Source of the DNA: Planctomycetota bacterium
GTDB lineage: Bacteria; Planctomycetota; Phycisphaerae; Tepidisphaerales; Tepidisphaeraceae
Direction of reading: 5' to 3'
DNA length: 64,000 nt
Assembly: GCA_039182125.1 (NCBI GenBank)
Contig: JBCDCH010000007.1
Coordinates: 24,708-88,707, forward strand
A program made the translations under genes and the position numbers. Position 1 is the stretch's first letter; each line of letters begins with the position of its first letter. The notes beneath the pieces were generated by a model. That model was not told where the DNA came from. It did no database searches and saw only the letters and a program-made list of their open reading frames with translations. Shown one piece after another: positions 1 through 7,015 of the stretch.

Positions 1-1
1 C

Positions 2-1654
2 CGGTGGATCGAGATCGACCCCGAGGCGGTCCAGCAGGCCGCGGAAATGCTCGAAGCCACGCCCGCCGGCAACGTCACGCTCGGTCAAGCGCTCGGCAGT
101 GCCTACCGCTTCGGCGACCGGGCCAACGTCTCGCTCGTCGGCTCCGGCTGGATCGGCCGACTCCTCGAACAGTCACCCACCGCCAAGCGCGAGGACCTCC
201 CGCAACCCGAGGGCTTCCTCGGCACCCTCCGCCCCTACCAGCTCAAGGGCTTCCAGTGGCTCGTGTTCCTGCGCGACCTGGGCCTGGGCGGCTGCCTCGC
301 CGACGACATGGGCCTGGGCAAAACCATCCAGCTCACCTCGCTGCTCCAGCACGAGAAGAACACGCTCAAGAACATCGCGCCCACGTTGCTGTTCGCGCCG
401 ACGTCGGTGGTGGGCAACTGGCACCGCGAGCTGCAACGCTTCGCCCCGACACTCAAGGTCCACGTCCACCAAGGCCCCGACCGCCACCACGGCAAGGACT
501 TCGTCGATGCCGTCCACGGCAAGGATGTCGTGCTCACGAGCTACGCCCTGGCCCACCGCGACATCGAGGACCTCAACCAGGTCCAGTGGCACCGCATCGC
601 GCTCGACGAAGCACAAAAAATCAAGAACCCCGCCGCCGCCGGCAGCAAGGCGATCCGCTCGCTACGCGCCCCGCACCGCGTGGCCCTCACCGGTACGCCG
701 ATCGAGAACCACCTCACCGAGTTGTGGTCGATCATGGACATGCTCAACCCCGGGCTGCTCGGAACACGGACCGAGTTCCGTCAGCGGTTCGGCGCGAGCG
801 TCGAGAAGCAGAAGGACGCCGCGGCGGCCGAGCGCCTTCGCAAGCTCATCCGGCCGTTCGTGCTGCGACGTCAGAAGACCGACCCGGAGATCGCCGCGAG
901 CCTGCCCGAGAAGATGGAGATGAAAACCTTCTGCCCGCTCACCGGCGAGCAGGCGGCCATCTACCAGCAACTCACCGGCGACATGCTCGGCCAAATCGAC
1001 AACGCCCAGGGCATCCGCCGACGCGGCCTGATCCTCGCCATCCTCACCCGACTCAAGCAGGTCTGTGACCATCCCTCGCTCGTCCTCAAGGACGGCGACG
1101 GCAAGCTTGAGCGCTCCGGCAAGTGCGAACGCCTCATCGACATGCTCGAGGAGGTTCGCGACGAGGGCGAGTCGGCGCTGGTCTTTACCCAGTACCGCGA
1201 GATGGGCGACATGCTCGTGCCGCTGCTGGAGAAGAAGCTGGGCGTGAAGGTTCACTTCCTCCATGGCGGCGTGCCGCAGCCCAAGCGTGAGGAAATGGTC
1301 ATCGAGTTCCAGAAGGCCGAGGAGCCGCAGGTGTTCCTGCTCTCGCTGCGGGCCGGCGGGCTGGGACTGAACCTCACCGCCGCCTCGCACGTCTTCCACT
1401 TCGACCGCTGGTGGAACCCCGCCGTGGAGAACCAGGCCACCGACCGCGCCCACCGCATCGGCCAGACCAAGACCGTACAGGTCCACAAGTTCATCACCCT
1501 CGGCACCGTCGAGGAACGCATCGACAAACTCCTCGAAGACAAACGCGCCCTGGCCGAGAACATCGTCGGCACCGGCGACGACTGGCTAACCGACCTCTCC
1601 ACGCAGGAGCTGCGTGACTACCTGAGCCTCGACACCTCCGCGATCAGCGACTGA
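2..1654 (+). CDS. SNF2-family DEAD/DEAH-box helicase (5' truncated by window)
   Basis: The C-terminal catalytic part of a Swi2/Snf2-type ATPase that couples ATP hydrolysis to DNA or nucleoprotein remodelling. The frame is open from base 2, so the true start lies upstream; the first internal ATG is at 47. Visible motifs are the Q-motif-like LRPYQLKGFQWL, Walker A in DDMGLGKTIQ, motif Ia (FAPTSVVGNW), the DEAQ Walker B box followed by KIKNP, motif III (ALTGTPIENH), and in the second RecA lobe ALVFTQYREM, LSLRAGGLGLNL and the arginine-finger box ATDRAHRIGQ. Both lobes are complete. These bacterial proteins usually have a long N-terminal extension, often with a SWIM zinc finger, which would be outside the window. 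The stop overlaps the next ATG (TGATG), suggesting translational coupling. Confidence 0.93.
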   Translation, partial: RWIEIDPEAVQQAAEMLEATPAGNVTLGQALGSAYRFGDRANVSLVGSGWIGRLLEQSPTAKREDLPQPEGFLGTLRPYQLKGFQWLVFLRDLGLGGCLADDMGLGKTIQLTSLLQHEKNTLKNIAPTLLFAPTSVVGNWHRELQRFAPTLKVHVHQGPDRHHGKDFVDAVHGKDVVLTSYALAHRDIEDLNQVQWHRIALDEAQKIKNPAAAGSKAIRSLRAPHRVALTGTPIENHLTELWSIMDMLNPGLLGTRTEFRQRFGASVEKQKDAAAAERLRKLIRPFVLRRQKTDPEIAASLPEKMEMKTFCPLTGEQAAIYQQLTGDMLGQIDNAQGIRRRGLILAILTRLKQVCDHPSLVLKDGDGKLERSGKCERLIDMLEEVRDEGESALVFTQYREMGDMLVPLLEKKLGVKVHFLHGGVPQPKREEMVIEFQKAEEPQVFLLSLRAGGLGLNLTAASHVFHFDRWWNPAVENQATDRAHRIGQTKTVQVHKFITLGTVEERIDKLLEDKRALAENIVGTGDDWLTDLSTQELRDYLSLDTSAISD

Positions 1655-1845
1655 TGCAGACCGAAAAAGTTCAATCCGCCCTCGACGCTCTTGAGCAGCT
1701 TCCCGAAGAAGGTGCCGAGCCCGCGCTCGACACCCTCGGCCGCCTGCCCATCGGCAAGACCAAGTTCCCCGTCCTGGGCTTCATGGCAACGGTGTACGAG
1801 GAGATGGTCAAAACCGACGAGCAACGGGCCGAGGATAACGAGTAA
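1654..1845 (+). CDS. Small acidic hypothetical protein
   Basis: A 63-residue acidic protein with no recognised family. Its ATG shares one base with the stop of the SNF2 helicase gene (TGATG), the usual arrangement for translational reinitiation, and this is the main support for it being real. It looks helical, with a repeated ALDALEQLPEEG / ALDTLGRLPIG pattern and a charged C-terminal tail. It has no signal peptide, membrane segment or cysteines. It may be an accessory of the helicase, but nothing in the sequence proves that. The next feature, a tRNA, begins 39 bases after the stop. Confidence 0.6.
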   Translation: MQTEKVQSALDALEQLPEEGAEPALDTLGRLPIGKTKFPVLGFMATVYEEMVKTDEQRAEDNE

Positions 1846-1884
1846 GTGGGCAGGTGCCCGAACCCGGGGTATACTGCCGGTCCA

Positions 1885-1958
1885 CGGGCTGTAGCGCAGC
1901 TTGGTAGCGCGCTTCACTGGGGGTGAAGAGGTCGCAGGTTCGAATCCTGTCAGCCCGA
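1885..1958 (+). tRNA. tRNA-Pro (anticodon GGG)
   Basis: A full cloverleaf can be folded. The acceptor stem is CGGGCTG/CAGCCCG, the D arm GCGC...GCGC, the anticodon stem CTTCA/TGAAG around loop CTGGGGG, and the T arm GCAGG-TTCGAAT-CCTGT. The third to fifth loop bases give anticodon GGG, which reads CCC proline codons. The discriminator is A and the 3' CCA is not encoded. The C-G first pair is typical of tRNA-Pro. It stands alone between the small ORF and the ClbS-like gene. Confidence 0.95.
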
Positions 1959-2045
1959 CTTTCGACTCGATTTTTTTGATCACCTTGGCATTTGCACGCC
2001 GGACATCCAGCATGCACTTCTCGGTGCACGAGCTAATCTGCACAG

Positions 2046-2549
2046 GTGAAGTACGCGTCCAAAAGCCAGTTGATCAACGCGATCGAAGACGAGCACGCGA
2101 AGTTGCTTTCGATCGTGGAGTCGATCCCCAAGCGACGGTTTACAGAGGCCGATGTCTGGGGTGATGGTTGGAATGCGAAAGACCTTCTGATTCACCTGGC
2201 CGTCTGGGAACAGATGTTCCTCCGGTGGTACAACGACGAACTCGAAGGACGCGAACCCCAGGTACCCGACAAGGACTATCGCTGGCGAGATACGCCGGAA
2301 CTCAACCGGGCCATCCAGCGCCGCCACAAGCGGCAGTCGGTCGCCACGACGCTTACCAATTTCGCCAGATCCTACGAGGAAATCCTCCACACAGCCCGGA
2401 GCATCCCGGAAGCCGACCTGCTCACCGTTGGCCGATTCGACTGGACCGGAACGAGCACGCTCGCCAGCTATCTCGGAGCAAACTCCGCCAGTCATTACCG
2501 GTTCGCCTCGCGCGTACTTCGCCGTTGGCTACGGACGACGAAAACCTGA
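2046..2549 (+). CDS. ClbS/DfsB-like four-helix bundle protein
   Basis: A 167-residue protein of the ClbS/DfsB type within the DinB-like four-helix-bundle superfamily. Recognition rests on the order of landmarks: an N-terminal helix (LINAIEDEHAKLLSIVESIP), the WNAKDLLIHLAVWEQMFLRW helix-2 block, then DYRWRDTPELNRAI, which matches the GYKW..TPALN box of that family, and a final HYRFASRVLRRWL helix. ClbS of E. coli hydrolyses the colibactin warhead in self-protection, but most family members have unknown substrates, so self-resistance is only a possibility here. The start is GTG at 2046. The stop TGA overlaps the ATG of an fbp-like remnant (TGATG). Confidence 0.75.
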   Translation: MKYASKSQLINAIEDEHAKLLSIVESIPKRRFTEADVWGDGWNAKDLLIHLAVWEQMFLRWYNDELEGREPQVPDKDYRWRDTPELNRAIQRRHKRQSVATTLTNFARSYEEILHTARSIPEADLLTVGRFDWTGTSTLASYLGANSASHYRFASRVLRRWLRTTKT

Positions 2550-2650
2550 TGTCATTCCAGGACTACAAACTGACCTTGCTCAACTACGTCTCGCAGCAGC
2601 ATTCCGACGTCGATTCGGTCGTGGCAAACGCCGAGGATGTTTGCTTTCCG
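2549..2650 (+). pseudogene. Remnant of the 5' end of a second fbp (class III FBPase) gene
   Basis: Starting at an ATG that overlaps the preceding stop, this stretch encodes QDYKLTLLNYVSQQHSDVDS. It aligns without gaps to QDYELALLQYLSQQYPDVDS, the N-terminal region of the intact FBPase that starts at 3473. Over 23 aligned residues 15 are identical, and many synonymous sites differ, so this is an old copy rather than a recent duplication. After about base 2650 similarity is lost and no FBPase catalytic motif follows. The reading frame runs on into the VOC gene, which uses another frame. The likeliest reading is a decayed duplicate whose body was replaced by the VOC gene. Confidence 0.7.
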
Positions 2651-2676
2651 GGCTTCGCCGATCGAACCTACAGGCC

Positions 2677-3378
2677 ATGCGTAGCCCTTTTTTCCATGGT
2701 GTGGGTGGCGTCGTCAGCGCGGACATCGCGGTCCCGGAGCATGAGCGTGAACTCGACTTCTACCGCCGGGTTCTCACCACGGGCTCTGCACCATTGTGGC
2801 GCGACGACCTGACCAACAACCAAGGGATGCCGGTCATCGGTCTGGGGTTCCGTACGCCGGAGTACGAGGTGCTGCCGTTGCAGTGGTTTCCTCACTTTCA
2901 GGTGGCTGATGTCGCGACCAGCGCCGCGCGGGCCGTCGAGCTGGGTGGCCGGGAGCTGATGCACGGCCGAGATGACGATGGGCAAAGCCAATGGGCGGGT
3001 CTGGTCGATCCCGGCGGTGCGGCGTTCGGTGTGATCCCCGTCGTCGACGAGCCATCGCCAGACCCGGGTCAACTCGGCGACATCGGTCACATCGCCCGGG
3101 TCGCGCTTTTGGCCGAAGACGTTGCGTCGATGTCATCGTTTTACGAACAGGTCGTCGGGCTGGCGGCCGACACGGCGGAGATTGCAGCATCGGATGAGTT
3201 CAAGTCGGGCATTGGGTCAGTCTGGTTGATCCACCTGCCCGTCGACAACTTCGCGGAGAGCCTGCGGCAAGTCGACGAAGGTGGCGGTGAGGTCGTTTGG
3301 CAACCCACCGACGAAGAACGTGCCGTGATTCGTGACCCGGTCGGTGTTTACTTCGCCTTGACGGCTCGGTCGTCGTGA
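2677..3378 (+). CDS. Two-domain VOC (glyoxalase/bleomycin-resistance fold) protein
   Basis: A 233-residue protein with two vicinal-oxygen-chelate modules. The first begins at VVSADIAVPEHERELDFYRR and ends near WAGLVDPGGAAFGVIP. The second begins at GHIARVALLAEDVASMSSFY and ends at AVIRDPVGVYFAL. This is the layout of the CFP-30/hydroxylase-like group that binds small hydrophobic ligands or acts as lyase or dioxygenase. The substrate cannot be told. The frame is open further upstream to 2428, but that part overlaps the ClbS-like gene and the fbp remnant and reads as low-complexity Arg-rich sequence, so the ATG at 2677 was chosen. Confidence 0.75.
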   Translation: MRSPFFHGVGGVVSADIAVPEHERELDFYRRVLTTGSAPLWRDDLTNNQGMPVIGLGFRTPEYEVLPLQWFPHFQVADVATSAARAVELGGRELMHGRDDDGQSQWAGLVDPGGAAFGVIPVVDEPSPDPGQLGDIGHIARVALLAEDVASMSSFYEQVVGLAADTAEIAASDEFKSGIGSVWLIHLPVDNFAESLRQVDEGGGEVVWQPTDEERAVIRDPVGVYFALTARSS

Positions 3379-3472
3379 TCAGCGGTCAGAACGAGATCGC
3401 GCGGAGCCGCTCAAATCTGCTGTTTGCTCCCTGCTTTTGCCATGTTGGTCGGGCACGCCTCTTATGGGCCGG

Positions 3473-5440
3473 ATGAGCGCCTCGGACCAACGACCCTACG
3501 ACCAGGACTACGAACTGGCCCTACTGCAGTATCTCTCGCAGCAGTACCCCGACGTCGACTCGGCGATGGCGGAGATCGCGCGGCTCTCGGCGGTCTGCAC
3601 GCTGCCCAAGGGGACCGTTCACGTCATCAGCGACATCCACGGTGAAGACAAGAAACTTCGCCACGTCATCAACAACGCCTCGGGCACCTTGCGGCCGCTC
3701 ATCGAGAAACTCTTCGCGGACAGGCTTAGTGCCGGCGACTTCCAGGAGTTTCTGACACTGACGTTCTACCCGGCCGAGATGACCGCGACGCTCGACCGGA
3801 AGCTGACCGACAAAACCGAGCGTCGGGCGTTCGTCCTGCGGACGCTACGGTTGCAACTGGAACTGGCACGCACACTGGCGACGGGGTACAGCCTCAAGCG
3901 TGCGCTGCAAGTGTTCCCCGTGGCGTACCGCGAACTGCTCATGGAGATGATGCAGGAGCCGACCACCGGCCGGGACGCGAGCTTTCTCCGGGCGATCGTC
4001 GACGAGTTGGTTGAACGCGGCAAGGGACTCGAACTCGTCCACGTCACCGGCCGGCTCGTCCGCAACCTCGCGATCTACGAGCTGATCATCAACGGCGATT
4101 GCTGGGATCGCGGTCCGCGTGGCGATCGGGTCATGGACTACCTCGCGCAACAGCCGAACGTGAAGTTCGTCTGGGGCAACCACGACGTGACCTGGCTCGG
4201 GGCGGCGCTCGGGCACGACGCGCTGATCTGCATGTGCATTCGTGTGTCGCTGCGCTACCGCCGACTCGGACAGCTCGACGAGGGTTACTCCATTCCGCTC
4301 ACGCCGTTGGACCACCTGGTGCGGACCGTTTACGACGGCGATCCGGCCGAGCGGTTCCACCCCAAGGCCGACGGCATGCGGCCCAAGTGGCTCGTGGGTC
4401 GCATGCAGAAGGCCATCGCCATCATGCAGTTCAAGCTCGAGGGGCAGATGATCGCCCGCCATCCCGAGTGGGGCATGGACGACCGCCGACTGCTGGACAA
4501 GATCGACAAGGACGCCGGCACCATCACGCTCGACGGCAAGACCTACCCGCTACGCGATACCCACCTGCCCACGCTCGATCACGACGATCCGTACGCGCTG
4601 ACTGCCGAGGAACAGTTCTGCCTCGACCGCATACGCAACAGCTTCGAATCCAGCCAACACCTGCAGGATCATGTGAGGTATCTCGTCTCCCACGGGAGCA
4701 TGTACCGCATTCGCGACGACCACCTGATCTTCCACGGCTGCATCCCGTGCGACGCGGAAGGAAACTTCCTGCCGATGAGTGTCGACGGCAAGGAGCACTG
4801 GGGCCGGGCGATGTTCGACGCGATCGACCGAGTGGTGCTGCGAACGGTGGAGCATCGCGCGCCGGCGGACTTGGACTTTCTCTGGTACCTGTGGAACGGC
4901 CCGCGGTCGCCGCTGTTCGGTAAGGATCGCATCACCACGTTCGAGCGCGACTTCATTGAGGACAAGGCCACTCACCACGAGGAGAAAAATGCATACTTCG
5001 ACCTCATCCACGACGCGCACTTCTGCGAGAAGGTGCTCAAGGCGTTTGACGTCGACCCGCAATGCGGCTTGATCGTCAACGGCCACGTCCCGGTGAAGAT
5101 CGAGGCCGGCGAATCACCGCTCAAGGACAGCGGCAAGGCCATCACCATCGACGGCGCTTTCAGCGAAGCCTATGGCGACCACGGCTACACCCTCGTGCTC
5201 GAACCCGAGCGCACCGTGCTCGCCAAGCACCACCACTTCGAGTCTGTCGAGGCCGCCATTCGCGATGGCGTCGACATCGTCCCGCAGGTCACGCCCGTCA
5301 AGCAGTGGGACCCGATCCGTCGCATGGGCGACACCGAGCGCGGCCGACAGTTTGCCAGCGAAATCAGGATGCTCGAACGGTTGATCGAAGCCTACCGCCG
5401 CAACGACATCCGCCCGCCGACCGACGGGCGAACGCTGTAG
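3473..5440 (+). CDS. fbp: Fructose-1,6-bisphosphatase, class III
   Basis: Hydrolyses fructose 1,6-bisphosphate to fructose 6-phosphate in gluconeogenesis, in the cytosol. At 655 residues it matches the class III (Firmicutes-type) enzyme of about 650-670 residues. That enzyme uses a calcineurin-like phosphoesterase core, visible as VISDIHGE, NGDCWDRGPRGD, VWGNHD, SHGSMYRI and VNGHVPVK, which supply the Asp/His/Asn metal ligands. A longer frame starts at 3437, but the ATG at 3473 starts just before the conserved N-terminal helix. It lies downstream of a decayed fragment of its own 5' end at 2549. Class III is unusual outside Firmicutes and a few other phyla. Confidence 0.95.
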   Translation: MSASDQRPYDQDYELALLQYLSQQYPDVDSAMAEIARLSAVCTLPKGTVHVISDIHGEDKKLRHVINNASGTLRPLIEKLFADRLSAGDFQEFLTLTFYPAEMTATLDRKLTDKTERRAFVLRTLRLQLELARTLATGYSLKRALQVFPVAYRELLMEMMQEPTTGRDASFLRAIVDELVERGKGLELVHVTGRLVRNLAIYELIINGDCWDRGPRGDRVMDYLAQQPNVKFVWGNHDVTWLGAALGHDALICMCIRVSLRYRRLGQLDEGYSIPLTPLDHLVRTVYDGDPAERFHPKADGMRPKWLVGRMQKAIAIMQFKLEGQMIARHPEWGMDDRRLLDKIDKDAGTITLDGKTYPLRDTHLPTLDHDDPYALTAEEQFCLDRIRNSFESSQHLQDHVRYLVSHGSMYRIRDDHLIFHGCIPCDAEGNFLPMSVDGKEHWGRAMFDAIDRVVLRTVEHRAPADLDFLWYLWNGPRSPLFGKDRITTFERDFIEDKATHHEEKNAYFDLIHDAHFCEKVLKAFDVDPQCGLIVNGHVPVKIEAGESPLKDSGKAITIDGAFSEAYGDHGYTLVLEPERTVLAKHHHFESVEAAIRDGVDIVPQVTPVKQWDPIRRMGDTERGRQFASEIRMLERLIEAYRRNDIRPPTDGRTL

Positions 5441-5534
5441 CCGAGCCCTGCGGCAACCCGCCACACGAGGCGTCGTGTCGCATCAATCCGAGTGAGGCAA
5501 TGCGTACCGTTTCGCCGTTCCGACGGAGAACGGC

Positions 5535-6011
5535 ATGACGATCACCACCCTGGACCATCACATCGCCGCGTTCATGCGGCGTACCGGACTCGACACGCTG
5601 CGCTTGTCGCTGGCGGTGATCTTCATCTGGTTCGGCATTCTCAAACCATTGGGCATGTCGCCGGCCGAGCCGTTGGTGTTGCAAACCGTCGAGTGGATGC
5701 CGGTCCTCTCGCCGGTCGGCTGGCTGCACGTCATCGGCTGGTGGGAAGTGCTCATCGGCGTGTTGTTCCTCTTCCGCCCGACACTGCGGATCGCGATCGG
5801 CCTGCTCGCGATGCAGATGGTCGGCACGTTCATGCCGCTGGTCGCGCTGCCGGAAGTTACCTTTCAGCCGGGTCGATTTCCCTACGGCCTCACGATGGAA
5901 GGCCAGTACATCGTGAAAAACCTGCTCATCATCTCCGCGGCCCTGGTCATCGGCGGCACCGTCGCCACCCGCGCGCCGGCCGAGCCGTCAAAAGATCGCC
6001 CCGGTTTCTAA
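5535..6011 (+). CDS. DoxX/YkgB-like small integral membrane protein
   Basis: A 158-residue protein with about four hydrophobic segments: LSLAVIFIWFGILK, a VIGWWEVLIGVLFLF block, a GLLAMQMVGTFMPLVAL block and LLIISAALVIGG. The opening LRLSLAVIFIWFG.LK and the closing GQYIVKNLLIISAALVIG are typical of the DoxX/DUF417 (YkgB) group, whose members are linked to quinone or thiol redox processes or stress, without a settled reaction. A GGAGA ribosome-binding sequence precedes the ATG. It lies 95 bases after fbp and 46 bases before the SPFH gene on the same strand. Confidence 0.7.
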   Translation: MTITTLDHHIAAFMRRTGLDTLRLSLAVIFIWFGILKPLGMSPAEPLVLQTVEWMPVLSPVGWLHVIGWWEVLIGVLFLFRPTLRIAIGLLAMQMVGTFMPLVALPEVTFQPGRFPYGLTMEGQYIVKNLLIISAALVIGGTVATRAPAEPSKDRPGF

Positions 6012-6057
6012 TGCATTGCAGGTGGTCAACCCCGCCCGAGCGGCGGACAATGTGGGC

Positions 6058-6996
6058 ATGAGCAACCCACAGATCGACCTGTCCAACGTGAATCCCAAGA
6101 AGGCCATCGCCGGCATCATCACGGTTGTCGTGCTGCTGGTGCTCATCTTCGTCGGGCTCAAGAGCTACAAGTCCGTCCCCGCCGGCCACGTCGCCGTCGC
6201 CACGCTCTTCGGCAAACCCGTCGAGCAAGAGTTCAACGCCGGCCTGCAATTCCCCGTCAACCCGCTGTATGAGTGGATCGAGTACGACGTCCGCGAGAAG
6301 ACCCACAAGGAAGAGGCCAGCGTCCCCAGCCAGGATCAGCTCACCACCGACATCGACGTGAGCGTCCAGTACAACATCGTCGGCGACCAAGCATCACGCA
6401 TCCTCACCGAGACCGGCACCGCCGAAGACGCGGTGACCGTCCACCTGATCCCGAAACTGCGCAGCCTCATGCGTGAGCAGGGCAAAACCGTTGTGCGGGC
6501 AGAAGAGTTCTTCCAACCCGAGACCCAAGAGAGGCTCACACGCGATATCCAAAGCAAGCTACAGGAATACCTCGAGCCCAAGGGCGTGAACGTGCAGGCG
6601 GTGCTGCTGCGTGACTTCCGCCTGCCCCCGAGCATCCTCGCCAACGTCGAGCTCAAGAAGCAGGCCGAGCAGAAGGTCGAACAGGAGCGCGCCGAGCTCG
6701 AACAGGTCAAGGTCCAGGCCCAGCAGAAGGTCGAGCAAGCCAAGGCCGAGCGCGAAGCCGCCGAGCAGGAAGCCGAACGCCGCAAGCTCATCGCCGACGC
6801 TCAGGCCTACGAGATCCAGAAGATCAACGAAGCGATCGCCAACAACCCGGCGTACATCCAACTCGAGTCGCTCAAAGCCCTCCAAGCCATCAGCAGCGAC
6901 CCCGCCGCCAAGCTCTACTTCCTCAACGGCGACAGCCCGCAGCCGCTACCGCTGATGAACCTGGGCAGCGAAAACCCAATCACGGGCGGGCGGTGA
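6058..6996 (+). CDS. Prohibitin-type SPFH/band 7 membrane protein
   Basis: A 312-residue membrane-anchored scaffold protein. A single N-terminal transmembrane segment (IAGIITVVVLLVLIFVGL) is followed by the band 7 domain, with VPAGHVAVATLFGKPVEQEF at its start and DVSVQYNI in the middle. A long charged coiled coil (about residues 200-260) is rich in KQAEQKVEQERAELEQVK-type heptads. The C-terminal YIQLESLKALQAI segment is the usual oligomerisation end of prohibitins. Family members form ring-like complexes that organise membrane proteases or lipid domains. No FtsH or HflK partner lies next to it. The ATG at 6058 was preferred over a TTG at 6016. Confidence 0.85.
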   Translation: MSNPQIDLSNVNPKKAIAGIITVVVLLVLIFVGLKSYKSVPAGHVAVATLFGKPVEQEFNAGLQFPVNPLYEWIEYDVREKTHKEEASVPSQDQLTTDIDVSVQYNIVGDQASRILTETGTAEDAVTVHLIPKLRSLMREQGKTVVRAEEFFQPETQERLTRDIQSKLQEYLEPKGVNVQAVLLRDFRLPPSILANVELKKQAEQKVEQERAELEQVKVQAQQKVEQAKAEREAAEQEAERRKLIADAQAYEIQKINEAIANNPAYIQLESLKALQAISSDPAAKLYFLNGDSPQPLPLMNLGSENPITGGR

Positions 6997-7015
6997 AAAG
7001 CAACAGTTAACCGCC

